NCBI RefSeq assembly: GCF_000732925.1
Contig: NZ_CP008953.1
Location: forward strand, 6,758,001-6,822,000
Origin: Amycolatopsis japonica
GTDB taxonomy: Bacteria; Actinomycetota; Actinomycetes; Mycobacteriales; Pseudonocardiaceae
Length of the DNA: 64,000 bases
Reading direction: 5' to 3'
The notes under the pieces are model-generated. The model was given only the letters and a program-made list of their open reading frames with translations. It was not told the origin of the DNA and ran no database searches. The position numbers and the translations under genes are program-made. Positions 16,499 through 24,868 of the stretch are shown in pieces (within the stretch, counting starts at the first letter, position 1; each line of letters starts with the position of its first letter).

Positions 16499-19237
16499 AT
16501 GTCGCTGGTGGGAAGAGACGTCGAGCTGGCGCGGGTGCACGGTCTGCTGGCGAACGCGCGCGACGGACGGAGCGGTGTACTGGCGTTGCGGGGCGCGGCG
16601 GGCATCGGGAAATCGGTCCTTGTCGACCACGCGGTGTCGATCGCCGAAGCCGAGGGCGTGCGCGTGGTCCGCGGGGCGGGGGTCGAGTCCGATTCCGAGC
16701 TGGCGTATGGCGGTCTGCACCAACTCCTGTTCCCGCATTTGACTCGGTTGGACGCCCTGCCCGCTCCTCAAGCCACGGCACTGCGGTGTGCTTTCGGCTT
16801 GGCCGAAGGAGATGAGGCCAACCGGTTCCTGATCTCCGCCGGCACCCTGTCGTTGCTCGCTGATCTGGCCGAGGATGCCCCGCTGCTGTGCGTCGTAGAC
16901 GACCTGCAATGGCTCGACCAGGGTTCCGTGGAGGCGCTGTTGTTCGCGGCCCGGCGTTTCGTGGCCGACCGGATCGCGATGCTGTTCGCGGTGCGCGAGA
17001 CGTCGGCGCCGTTCGAGATGGCCGGCATCGAGGTCGTGGATCTGTCGGGCCTCGGAGCGCCCGATGCCGCCCGGTTGCTGGACGACCACGCGCCGGATCT
17101 CGTCGAACCGGTGCGGGCCCGGGTCCTCGCGGAGTCCGGCGGCAATCCGCTGGCGATCATCGAACTCGGATCGTCGCGGCTCGCCGCACGCGACGTCGAC
17201 GAGCCCGATCCGGCCGAGCAGGTCGGTCCGTTGCCGGTGACCCGCCGCGTTCAGGAAACGTTCCGCCGCCAGATCGTCGAGCTTCCCGAACCCACCCAAC
17301 GCGCGCTTCTGGCAGCGGCGGCGGACACGGCGGCGCCGCTCGCGACGATCCTGCGGGTGATCGAAGCGCTCGGTGGCGTCCCCGGCGACCTGGCGCCCGC
17401 CGAACGCTACCGGCTGCTCCGGATCGGCAGCCGGATCACGTTCCGCCATCCGCTGGTCCGGGCGGCCGCCTACCAGGACGCGCCGCTGCACCGGCGGATC
17501 GAAGTACATCGCGCGTACGCCGACGCGCTGGAGGCCGACGCGGACCGCCGCGCGTGGCATCTCGCCGCCGCCACCACGAGCCCCGACGAGACGGTGGCCG
17601 CCGAACTCGAACGCGCGGCGGAGCGGGCCTGGCACCGAGGCGGCGCGATGGCGGTGTCCGTCGCCTACGACCGCGCCGGCCGGCTCAGCGCCGACCGCGA
17701 ACTGAAGGCCCGGCGTATCGCCCGCGCCAGCCAGGCCGCGTTCGACGCGGGCAAGGCCGACCGCGCCGCCCGGCTGGCTGCCGAAGCGCTCTCGCTCACC
17801 ACCGAGCCCGGCATCCGGGCCGACGCCATCTACACACGTGGTGCCGTGGAGTACGAACGCACCTCCCCTCGGGCCGACGCGGAGCTGGCGATCGGAGCCG
17901 CGGAGCTGGTGCGCGACACCGATCCGGAGCGCGCCGCGCTCAACTTCTTCGAGGCCGTGCACGCCGCCCGGCACGGAGCGGCGCACGACCTGCTGCGGCG
18001 TGCGACGGAGCTGATGCGCGGGTTCACCCCACCGGAGCATTGGGCACCCGTCGTCACCGCCCTTTTCGGCTGGGCCGAGCTCTTCGCCGGGCGCCCGGAA
18101 GCGGCCGTCGGCCCGATGCGCGACCTCTACACCACCACGGGCGGCGGCGGGAACGACCTGATGCATCGCGTCACGGCCGGGTTCGGCGGGCTCATGATCG
18201 CGGACGACGACGGCGTCGTCGCCGGGACCGAGGACATGCTGGCCGAGGTGCGGGCCACCGGGGCGTTGGGCTGGGTCCCGTACACCCTGAACGTGCTCGC
18301 CGTCGCGCGGCTGTTCCGCGGTGAGTTCGCGGACGCCCGCGCGTGTGTGGCGGAAGGCGCGTCCGTGGCCGCCGAACTCGGGAACACGACCGAGCGCCTG
18401 GCGCACCGGTCGATCGAGGTGTGGTTGCACGCCGTCTCGGGCGACGAGCCGCGCTGCCGGGCGCTCGCCGAGGAGGTGCTCCCGCGAGCCCGGGCCCGGC
18501 ACCGGGTCAACGCCGAGATCGCGGACTGGGGTCTCGGCGTGCTCGACCTTTCCGCCCGGCGGTTCAAGGAAGCGGCCGACCGGCTCGAGAAGGTGTTCCA
18601 GGGACCCGCGAGCCGCGATCTCCTGATGCGCGTGGTGCCGGATCTGGTGGAGGCCGCCGTGCGCACTGGCGAGCCGGATCGCGCCCGCGAACCGTTGGCG
18701 GCCTTCCTGCACTGGGCCGGGCACGTCGACCGCCCGGTCGCCACCGGACTCGCGTTGCGTTGCCAGGCCCTCCTGGCGGAAGACGCCGACGCGCTGTACA
18801 CCGAAGCGCTGCGGATCCAGGAGCGGCACGGCGGTCCGTACGAGCACGCCCGCACCGAGCTGGTCTACGGCGAGTGGTTGCGTCGTCAGCGCCGCCGGAC
18901 CGAGGCCCGCGCCCATCTCGCGGCGGCGGTGTCCGCGTTCGAGGACCTCGGCGCGGAGCTCTGGGCCGAACGCGCTCGCGGCGAGCTGGCCGCTTTCGGC
19001 GAGCGGGGCGACGAGCCCCGGCGCAGCGGCCCGCTCACCCTGTTGACCCCGCAGGAGCTTCAGGTCGTCCGGCTGGCCGCCACCGGTCACACGAACAAGG
19101 AGATCGCCGCGCAGCTCTTCCTCAGCCCGCGGACCGTCGGCCACCACCTCTACAAGGCGTATCCGAAACTCGGCGTCACCGGTCGTGCCGAGCTGGCAGG
19201 CATCATCCGGTCCCCGGATACCGGTCACGATGACTGA
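16499..19237 (+). CDS. Large LuxR-family ATPase regulator (LAL type)
   Basis: A 912-residue regulator. The N-terminus is an AAA/STAND ATPase: MSLVGRDVELARVHGLLANA, Walker A LRGAAGIGKS (about residue 38) and Walker B LLCVVDDLQWLD (about 130). The middle (about 330-830) is helical TPR-like repeat. The last 65 residues are a LuxR/GerE HTH (LTPQELQVVRLAATGHTNKE, IAAQLFLSPRTVGHHLYKAY). LAL proteins bind an inducer and ATP and activate neighbouring or pathway genes. It is divergent from the osmoprotectant transporter with 152 bases between, so it may control that operon. The ATG follows AGGGTG. Confidence 0.85.
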   Translation: MSLVGRDVELARVHGLLANARDGRSGVLALRGAAGIGKSVLVDHAVSIAEAEGVRVVRGAGVESDSELAYGGLHQLLFPHLTRLDALPAPQATALRCAFGLAEGDEANRFLISAGTLSLLADLAEDAPLLCVVDDLQWLDQGSVEALLFAARRFVADRIAMLFAVRETSAPFEMAGIEVVDLSGLGAPDAARLLDDHAPDLVEPVRARVLAESGGNPLAIIELGSSRLAARDVDEPDPAEQVGPLPVTRRVQETFRRQIVELPEPTQRALLAAAADTAAPLATILRVIEALGGVPGDLAPAERYRLLRIGSRITFRHPLVRAAAYQDAPLHRRIEVHRAYADALEADADRRAWHLAAATTSPDETVAAELERAAERAWHRGGAMAVSVAYDRAGRLSADRELKARRIARASQAAFDAGKADRAARLAAEALSLTTEPGIRADAIYTRGAVEYERTSPRADAELAIGAAELVRDTDPERAALNFFEAVHAARHGAAHDLLRRATELMRGFTPPEHWAPVVTALFGWAELFAGRPEAAVGPMRDLYTTTGGGGNDLMHRVTAGFGGLMIADDDGVVAGTEDMLAEVRATGALGWVPYTLNVLAVARLFRGEFADARACVAEGASVAAELGNTTERLAHRSIEVWLHAVSGDEPRCRALAEEVLPRARARHRVNAEIADWGLGVLDLSARRFKEAADRLEKVFQGPASRDLLMRVVPDLVEAAVRTGEPDRAREPLAAFLHWAGHVDRPVATGLALRCQALLAEDADALYTEALRIQERHGGPYEHARTELVYGEWLRRQRRRTEARAHLAAAVSAFEDLGAELWAERARGELAAFGERGDEPRRSGPLTLLTPQELQVVRLAATGHTNKEIAAQLFLSPRTVGHHLYKAYPKLGVTGRAELAGIIRSPDTGHDD

Positions 19238-19298
19238 TTCGCCGACCGGGGTCTCCCGCATAGCTTTGCGGCACAGCACCGACGACGAGGAGACGACC

Positions 19299-19667
19299 AT
19301 GACGAAGTACTTCCTGAGCCTCCCCCACGACGCCGCCGAAGAGCCGACGATGGCGGACATGGACCCCGCCGAGCTGCAAAAGATCATGGCCGAGGTCGGC
19401 GCGTTCAACACCGCCCTCGAGGAGGCGGGCGCGTTCGTGACCGCCGGTGGTCTGCAGCCGCCGTCGACCGCGACCACGGTGGACTACTCCGGCGACAGCC
19501 CCGTCCTCACCCCGGGTCCGTTCGTCGAGGCCAAGGAGTACCTGGGCGGCTTTTGGATCATCGAGGCCGAAAACGACGACGTCGCGATCGAATGGACCAA
19601 GCAGGCCTCGCGTGCGTTGCGGAGCCGGGTCGAGGTCCGTGCGCTCCAGGAGGAGCCCCCTGCCTGA
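19299..19667 (+). CDS. YciI-like (DGPF domain) protein
   Basis: A 122-residue protein of the YCII/DGPF family: MTKYFLSLPHD, LEEAGAFVTAGGLQPPSTAT, and TPGPFVEAKEYLGGFWIIEA. GPFxExKEYLGGFxI is the family signature. Members are dimeric alpha-beta-barrel proteins, often beside ECF sigma factors; no reaction is established for this type. The start is the ATG at 19299, 5 bases after GAGGAG; an upstream extension to 19230 would overlap the regulator stop and is not supported. It follows the LuxR gene by 61 bases and ends at a terminator. Confidence 0.8.
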   Translation: MTKYFLSLPHDAAEEPTMADMDPAELQKIMAEVGAFNTALEEAGAFVTAGGLQPPSTATTVDYSGDSPVLTPGPFVEAKEYLGGFWIIEAENDDVAIEWTKQASRALRSRVEVRALQEEPPA

Positions 19668-19671
19668 AACG

Positions 19672-19714
19672 CCGTGTGGAGGGCGGACCGGGATCGGTCT
19701 CGCCCTCCACACGG
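19672..19714. terminator. Bidirectional terminator
   Basis: Inverted repeat with arms CCGTGTGGAGGGCG (19672-19685) and CGCCCTCCACACGG (19701-19714), plus an inner ACC/GGT pair. It lies between the convergent YciI-like and MFS genes. Confidence 0.75.
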
Positions 19715-19726
19715 GGATACAGCCGG

Positions 19727-21151
19727 TCATCGCCGGACCGCCGGTTCACCTCCGCCGACCTCACTGGGAGTGCGCAGCGTCGCCATGGCCAGGAAGCCAC
19801 CGGCGATCGCGATCCCGGCGGCGCCGAGGAACGCGGCCGAGTAGCCGCCGGTCAGCGCGACCGGGTCGCCGGCCCGCCCCGCACCGGCCGACACGGCGAC
19901 CGCGGTCATCGCGGCCAGGCCGAGCGCCGACCCGATCTGGTACGAGGTGTTCACGATCCCGGACGCGAGGCCGCCTTCCTCCGGTTTCGCGCTGGAGATC
20001 GCGGTGCCGAGTGACGGGATGAACGCCAGCGCCTGACCCAGGGCCGCGACCAGCGACGCGGGCAGGACATCCACGACGAAGTTCCCCGTCGGACTGACGA
20101 AGGACAGCCACACCAGGCCCGCGGCCAGCGCCCACAGCCCACCGATGATCATCTTCTTCGGCCCGAACCGGCCGATCAGCTTCGGCGCGACCGCGACCAT
20201 CAGCACGACGATCAGCACCGTCATCGGCAGCAGCGCCGCGCCACTGGCGAACGCGCCGTAGCCAAGGACCTGCTGCAGGTACAGGTTGAGGAAGTACCAC
20301 ATCGGGATCCACGCCGCGCCGAGCAGGAACTGCGCCAGGTTCGCGCCGCCGAGGTTCGGCGTCCGGAAGATACCCAGCCGCACCAACGGGACTTCGCGCT
20401 TCCGCTGGATCGCGACGAACACCACGAGCAGGGCGATACCGCCGGCCAGCGCGCCCCACGTACCAGCCGAGGCCCAGCCCGCTTCCGGTGCGCGGACGAC
20501 GCCGAACACGGTCAGGCCGAGGCCCGCGGTCGCCGCGATGGCGCCGGCGATGTCGACCGAGCCACGCCGGGCCGGGGCGGACGGCATCAGCTTGCCGGTC
20601 GCCACGATCGCGACCAGTGAGATCGGGACGTAGAGCCAGAAGATCCACGGCCACGACAACCATTCGGTGATCACGCCGCCGAGGAACACGCCTGCGGTGC
20701 CGCCCGCGGGAGCCGCCGCACCGTAGAGCGCGAGCGCCTTGGTCAGTTCGCGAGGACGCGCGCCGAACAGCATCATCAGCAGGGTCAGCGCGGACGGCGC
20801 GATCAGTGCCGCTCCGGCGCCTTGCAGCACCCGGCCGAGCAGTTCGACCCAGGCGGTGCCCGCGACCGCGGCGACCACGGAACCGCCGAGGGTGACGACC
20901 CAGCCGGCGGTGAACATCCTCCGCGCGCCGAACAGGTCCGAGAGACGTCCGCCGAGCAGGAGCAGCCCGGCGAGCGCGATGACATAGGCGTTGAACACCC
21001 ACGATAGGTCACCCGGGGAGAACCCGAGGTCCTGCTGCATCGCCGGGAGGGCGACGCCGATGATCGAGGTGTCCATGATGACCATGAACTGGGCCAACGC
21101 GATGAGTCCCAGTGCCCACCACCGTCGTGGGTCCGGGGTTGTCTCCGCCAT
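19727..21151 (-). CDS. MFS drug/metabolite exporter, DHA2 (14-TMS) family
   Basis: A 474-residue polytopic membrane protein. Motif A is GGRLSDLFGARRMFT after the second helix; motif C-like LYGAAAPAGGTAGVFLGGVI is in helix 5. About 14 hydrophobic segments can be counted, as in EmrB/QacA proton antiporters. Start at ATG 21151 follows AAAGGA. A CsoR-type palindrome (21177-21191) lies 25 bases upstream of the start, so it is probably controlled by copper or by the CsoR proteins of this region. The cargo is unknown; a copper chelate or an electrophile exporter is possible. Confidence 0.85.
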   Translation of the reverse strand: MAETTPDPRRWWALGLIALAQFMVIMDTSIIGVALPAMQQDLGFSPGDLSWVFNAYVIALAGLLLLGGRLSDLFGARRMFTAGWVVTLGGSVVAAVAGTAWVELLGRVLQGAGAALIAPSALTLLMMLFGARPRELTKALALYGAAAPAGGTAGVFLGGVITEWLSWPWIFWLYVPISLVAIVATGKLMPSAPARRGSVDIAGAIAATAGLGLTVFGVVRAPEAGWASAGTWGALAGGIALLVVFVAIQRKREVPLVRLGIFRTPNLGGANLAQFLLGAAWIPMWYFLNLYLQQVLGYGAFASGAALLPMTVLIVVLMVAVAPKLIGRFGPKKMIIGGLWALAAGLVWLSFVSPTGNFVVDVLPASLVAALGQALAFIPSLGTAISSAKPEEGGLASGIVNTSYQIGSALGLAAMTAVAVSAGAGRAGDPVALTGGYSAAFLGAAGIAIAGGFLAMATLRTPSEVGGGEPAVRR

Positions 21152-21176
21152 GACGACCGTCCTTTCAGGATCTTGT

Positions 21177-21191
21177 TACCCCTAGGGGGTA
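21177..21191. promoter_or_regulatory. CsoR-type operator, copy 1
   Basis: TACCCCTAGGGGGTA is a near-perfect palindrome of the C-tract/G-tract kind bound by CsoR copper repressors (consensus TACCCCnnnGGGGTA). It sits between the divergent MFS and carboxymuconolactone-decarboxylase-like genes, nearer the MFS start. Confidence 0.65.
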
Positions 21192-21233
21192 TTGCGGAGT
21201 TGAAGGTAGACCCGATCGACGTCGTCGCACAAG

Positions 21234-21248
21234 TACCCCCAGGGGGTA
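21234..21248. promoter_or_regulatory. CsoR-type operator, copy 2
   Basis: TACCCCCAGGGGGTA is a perfect palindrome around a central A, 57 bases from copy 1. It is followed by ATTAATGT, an unusually A/T-rich stretch that could be a promoter element for the plus-strand operon starting at 21367. Confidence 0.7.
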
Positions 21249-21366
21249 TTAATGTAGCGGTGGTCACAGACGATTCTTGGCGGCAAACCGTTGCGCGGCA
21301 GCAAGTAGGTCGACAGTTACCCCTTACAGGTATAAGGTTCCGGCGACCGACAGACGAGGAGGAGCC

Positions 21367-21924
21367 GTGCAGCGTCTCAAGTCGCTTGATCCGGCCGACG
21401 CGCCGTCGAAGTCCGCCGCGTTGCTCGGCGACATCATCGAACGACGTGGCTCGGTGGGCCCGATGGTCTCCGTGATGGCCAACTCCCCCGCCCTTCTTCA
21501 GGGCTACCTCGACCTCTCGCGCGCCATGAAGCGGGCCAAGCTTCCCCGGGCGCTCGGCGAGAAGATCTCACTCGCCCTGCAGGAATGGATCGGTTGCGCT
21601 CTGTGCCTGCAGGCGCACACCCGGGCCGCGCGGGCCGCCGGGCTCGGCGACAACGACATCGCGCTGGCCCGCCAGGGCACCTCCACCGATCGGCGCGAGG
21701 CCGCGCTGATCGCGTATGCCGTGCGAGTCCTCGCCGAACCGTCGTCGATCGGCGACGAGGACGTCGCCGAATTGCGGCGACACGGCTGGAGCGACCAGCA
21801 CATCGCCGACACGGTGGGGCTGGTGTCCCTCAACCTGCTCACCGGTTCGTTCAATCTCGTCGCAGGACTCGAACCCGCGCCTGCCGAGCAGTCCACAAAG
21901 GAGAAACACGATCATGTCGGCTGA
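21367..21924 (+). CDS. Carboxymuconolactone decarboxylase / AhpD-like protein
   Basis: A 185-residue helical protein of the CMD/AhpD superfamily. CALCLQAH (about residues 77-84) is the CxxCxxxH redox motif of AhpD-type peroxidases, preceded by LGEKISLALQEWIG. It probably reduces peroxides or organic hydroperoxides, or acts as a thiol redox partner. The start is a GTG at 21367 after GAGGAG. Its stop overlaps the DUF4396 gene by 11 bases. Position behind a CsoR-type operator suggests protection against copper-driven oxidative stress. Confidence 0.75.
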   Translation: MQRLKSLDPADAPSKSAALLGDIIERRGSVGPMVSVMANSPALLQGYLDLSRAMKRAKLPRALGEKISLALQEWIGCALCLQAHTRAARAAGLGDNDIALARQGTSTDRREAALIAYAVRVLAEPSSIGDEDVAELRRHGWSDQHIADTVGLVSLNLLTGSFNLVAGLEPAPAEQSTKEKHDHVG

Positions 21925-22441
21925 GCACGACCACTCGCACCACGAGCACCAGCACCACGGTGACCACAGTGGACATGCGGGCCATGAAGACCACCGGCCG
22001 GGCAAGGTCTCCTGGGGTATGGCGGCGTCGGCCACCCTGCACTGCCTCACCGGCTGCGCCATCGGCGAAGTGCTCGGCATGGTGATCGGCACCGCGCTGG
22101 GCTGGGGCAACCTCGCCACCATCGTGCTCGCCGTCGCGCTGGCGTTCGTCTTCGGCTACGCCCTGACGATGCGCGGTGTCCTGCGCGCGGGCGTCGGTTT
22201 CAAGCAGGCCCTCAAGGTCGCGCTCGCCGCCGACACCGTCTCGATCATCGTCATGGAGATCATCGACAACGGCGTGATGCTCGTCGTCCCCGGCGCGATG
22301 GAGGCCGGTCTCGCCAGCGGGCTGTTCTGGGGCGCGCTCGCCTTCGCCCTCTTCGTCGCCTTCCTGCTCACCACGCCGGTCAACAAGTGGCTCATCGGCC
22401 GCGGCGCCGGACACGCGGTCGTGCACGCTTACCACCACTGA
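21914..22441 (+). CDS. DUF4396 membrane protein with His-rich N-terminus
   Basis: A 175-residue membrane protein. The first 30 residues are extremely His-rich (EHDHSHHEHQHHGDHSGHAG), as in metal-binding tails of transporters. Four or five membrane segments follow (IVLAVALAFVFGYALT, LFWGALAFALFVAFLLT), with Cys residues in LHCLTGCAIGEVLG and acidic residues in VMEIIDNGVM. DUF4396 proteins are often next to copper genes; the function is not established, but copper or heavy-metal movement is plausible. The C-terminus also ends in histidines. It is coupled to the CMD gene by overlap and closed by a terminator. Confidence 0.75.
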   Translation: MSAEHDHSHHEHQHHGDHSGHAGHEDHRPGKVSWGMAASATLHCLTGCAIGEVLGMVIGTALGWGNLATIVLAVALAFVFGYALTMRGVLRAGVGFKQALKVALAADTVSIIVMEIIDNGVMLVVPGAMEAGLASGLFWGALAFALFVAFLLTTPVNKWLIGRGAGHAVVHAYHH

Positions 22442-22450
22442 TTCACGACG

Positions 22451-22497
22451 GACAAAGGCCGCCCCTGGTGCTTCGGTACCGGGGGCGGCCCTTTGTC
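22451..22497. terminator. Bidirectional terminator
   Basis: Inverted repeat with outer arms GACAAAGGCCGCCCC and GGGGCGGCCCTTTGTC around an inner GGTGC-type loop, ten bases after the DUF4396 stop and convergent with copA. Confidence 0.8.
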
Positions 22498-22526
22498 GTC
22501 ACAGCGTTCTGATCGACGGTGGGCCG

Positions 22527-22579
22527 GTTGCGAAAGCCACTTTCGCAACGTTGAAGGTTGCGAAAGTGGCTTTCGCAAC
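22527..22579. repeat. Pair of mirrored 23-bp palindromes
   Basis: GTTGCGAAAG-CCA-CTTTCGCAAC (22527-22549) and its exact reverse complement (22557-22579), separated by 7 bases. Each is itself a hairpin with 10-bp arms, and the two can also pair with each other. It directly follows the copA stop and may act as a terminator; I associate this element with Amycolatopsis intergenic regions. Confidence 0.8.
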
Positions 22580-22580
22580 G

Positions 22581-24842
22581 TCAGCGGAGGCTCGCCGTGC
22601 TGCGGAATCCCTTGAGCCGCAGGCTGTTCGTCACCACGAAGACCGAGCTGAACGCCATCGCGGCACCGGCGATCATCGGGTTGAGCAGCCCGGCCGCGGC
22701 CAGTGGCAGCGCCGCGACGTTGTAGGCGAAGGCCCAGAACAGGTTGCCCTTGATGGTGCGCAGCGTCCGCCGCGAAAGCCGGATCGCGTCCACCGCCGCC
22801 CGCAGGTCACCGCGGACGAGGGTGAGATCCGACGCCTCGATGGCGACGTCCGTGCCGGTGCCCATGGCGAGGCCGAGGTCGGCCTGCGCCAGCGCGGCCG
22901 CGTCGTTGACGCCGTCGCCCACCATCGCGACCACCTTGCCCTCGCCCTGCAGCCGCTTGACCACGTCGACCTTGTCCTTGGGCAGGACTTCCGCGATCAC
23001 CTCGGTGATCCCGACTTCCGCGGCCACCGCACGGGCCACGGCCTCGTTGTCCCCGGTGAGCAGGACCGGGGTCAGGCCGAGCGCCCGCAGCTGCGTGATG
23101 GCTTCGGCGGAGGTCGGCTTCACCGTGTCGGCGACGACGAGGACGGCGCGAGCCTTCCCGTCCCAGCCGACGGCGATCGCGGTGCGGCCGTCCTTCTCCT
23201 CGGACGCCTTCATCTCCGCGAGGTCCGCCGGCAGGTGGTGCGCCCACTCCTCCAGCAGCGCGCTGCGTCCGGCCAGCACCGCCTTTCCGTCGACGATCCC
23301 TTGCACGCCAAGGCCTTCGACGTTGGTGAACTCCTCGACCGCGGGCAGCTCGCCCACCCGCTCCCGCGCCGCACGGGCGATGGCCTGCGCGATCGGGTGC
23401 TCCGAAGCGTTCTCCAGCGCACCGGCCAAGCGCAGCGTCGTCTCCTCGTCGACACCTTCGGCGACGTGGACCGCCACCAGCGACATCTGCCCGGTGGTCA
23501 CGGTGCCGGTCTTGTCGAGCACGACCGTGTCGACCGAGCGTGTGGACTCCAGCACTTCCGGGCCCTTGATCAGGATCCCGAGCTGTGCGCCCCGTCCGGT
23601 GCCCACCAGCAGCGCCGTCGGCGTCGCCAGCCCCAGCGCGCACGGGCAGGCGATGATCAGCACGGCCACCGCCGCGGTGAACGCCGCCGCGACCGAACCG
23701 CCGGCCCCGAGCCAGAACATCAGCGTGCCGACGGCGAGCGCGATCACGATCGGCACGAACACACCCGAAACCCGGTCGGCCAGCCGCTGGACCTGGGCCT
23801 TGCCGGTCTGCGCGTCCTCCACCAGTTTCGCCATCTGCGCCAGCTGCGTGTCCGCGCCGACCCGCGTCGCACGGACGACGAGCCGCCCGCCCGCGTTGAC
23901 CGTCGCGCCGACCACGGCATCGCCGGGCCCGACCTCGACGGGGACGCTCTCACCGGTCAGCATGCTCGCGTCGACGGCGGAGCTGCCTTCGGCGATCACG
24001 CCGTCGGTGGCGATCTTCTCCCCCGGCCGGACCACGAACCGGTCCCCGACGACGAGCCGGTCGACCGGGATCCGCTCTTCCTTGCCGTCACGGAGCACGG
24101 CGACGTCCTTCGCGCCCAGCTCCAGCAACGCGCGCAGCGCGGCACCGGCCTGGCGCTTGGACCGCGCCTCGAAGTACCGTCCGGCGAGGATGAACGTCGT
24201 CACCCCGGCGGCGACCTCGAGATAGATGTTGCCGTCCCCGGCCATCCGCTCGACGGTCAGCTCGAAGGCGTGCGTCATCCCCGGCGTCCCCGCGCTGCCG
24301 AACAGCAACGCGTACAGCGACCACAGGAACGCGGCGAGCGTGCCCATCGAGATCAGGGTGTCCATGGTGGCCGCGCCGTGGCGCAGATTCGCCCACGCAG
24401 CCTTGTGGAACGGCCACGCCGCCCACACCAGCACCGGCGCGGCCAGCGTCAGCGAGATCCACTGCCAGTAGGTGAACTGGAACGCCGGCACCATCGCCAG
24501 CAGGATCACCGGCACCGACAGCACCGCGGAACCGATGAGCCGCTGCCGCAACGGCGCGATCGGGTCGGCCTCTTCGGCGGGCCCGTCCGGCTGCTCCTGT
24601 TTCGGCGGAGCCGGCAGGGCGGCCGCGTAACCGGCCACCTCCACCTGCTCGATCAGCCGCTGGGGTTCGATGTCCCCGCTGTAGGTGACTTTCGCCTTCT
24701 CCGTGGCGTAGTTGACCGTGGCGGTGACGCCGTCCAGCTTGTTCAGCTTCTTCTCGATGCGCATCGCGCACGACGCGCAGGTCATCCCGGTGATCGCGAG
24801 TTCGACCTCGGCCGTGGTGGCCTGGTCCAGATCGGAAGTCAT
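22581..24842 (-). CDS. copA: Copper-translocating P1B-type ATPase
   Basis: A 753-residue Cu+ exporting ATPase. One N-terminal HMA domain carries GMTCASC (CxxC at about 22-25). The membrane metal site is CPCALGLATPTA; the phosphorylation site is DKTGTVTTG; the ATP-binding and hinge motifs include HPIAQAIARA and GDGVNDAAALAQADLG. Together they give the complete P1B-1 set for Cu+/Ag+ efflux. Start ATG 24842 is 8 bases after AAAGGAG; the GTG at 24851 overlaps that site. It is the last gene of csoR-copZ-secreted protein-copA, preceded by a CsoR-type operator, so copper induction is expected. Confidence 0.93.
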   Translation of the reverse strand: MTSDLDQATTAEVELAITGMTCASCAMRIEKKLNKLDGVTATVNYATEKAKVTYSGDIEPQRLIEQVEVAGYAAALPAPPKQEQPDGPAEEADPIAPLRQRLIGSAVLSVPVILLAMVPAFQFTYWQWISLTLAAPVLVWAAWPFHKAAWANLRHGAATMDTLISMGTLAAFLWSLYALLFGSAGTPGMTHAFELTVERMAGDGNIYLEVAAGVTTFILAGRYFEARSKRQAGAALRALLELGAKDVAVLRDGKEERIPVDRLVVGDRFVVRPGEKIATDGVIAEGSSAVDASMLTGESVPVEVGPGDAVVGATVNAGGRLVVRATRVGADTQLAQMAKLVEDAQTGKAQVQRLADRVSGVFVPIVIALAVGTLMFWLGAGGSVAAAFTAAVAVLIIACPCALGLATPTALLVGTGRGAQLGILIKGPEVLESTRSVDTVVLDKTGTVTTGQMSLVAVHVAEGVDEETTLRLAGALENASEHPIAQAIARAARERVGELPAVEEFTNVEGLGVQGIVDGKAVLAGRSALLEEWAHHLPADLAEMKASEEKDGRTAIAVGWDGKARAVLVVADTVKPTSAEAITQLRALGLTPVLLTGDNEAVARAVAAEVGITEVIAEVLPKDKVDVVKRLQGEGKVVAMVGDGVNDAAALAQADLGLAMGTGTDVAIEASDLTLVRGDLRAAVDAIRLSRRTLRTIKGNLFWAFAYNVAALPLAAAGLLNPMIAGAAMAFSSVFVVTNSLRLKGFRSTASLR

Positions 24843-24868
24843 CGTGGTCACTCCTTTCCGGCTCGGCC

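Noticed and set aside
13554..16742. Plus-strand open frame of over 1000 codons
   Set aside because: It is antisense to the transporter operon; composition is Arg/Gln/His-rich and no motif is visible.
16409..19477. Minus-strand open frame of about 1000 codons
   Set aside because: Antisense to the LuxR-family regulator, whose ATPase and HTH motifs are complete.
21311..21340. TTACCCCTTACAGGTATAAGG as a fifth CsoR site
   Set aside because: It lacks the matching G-tract half at the right spacing; probably part of the promoter.
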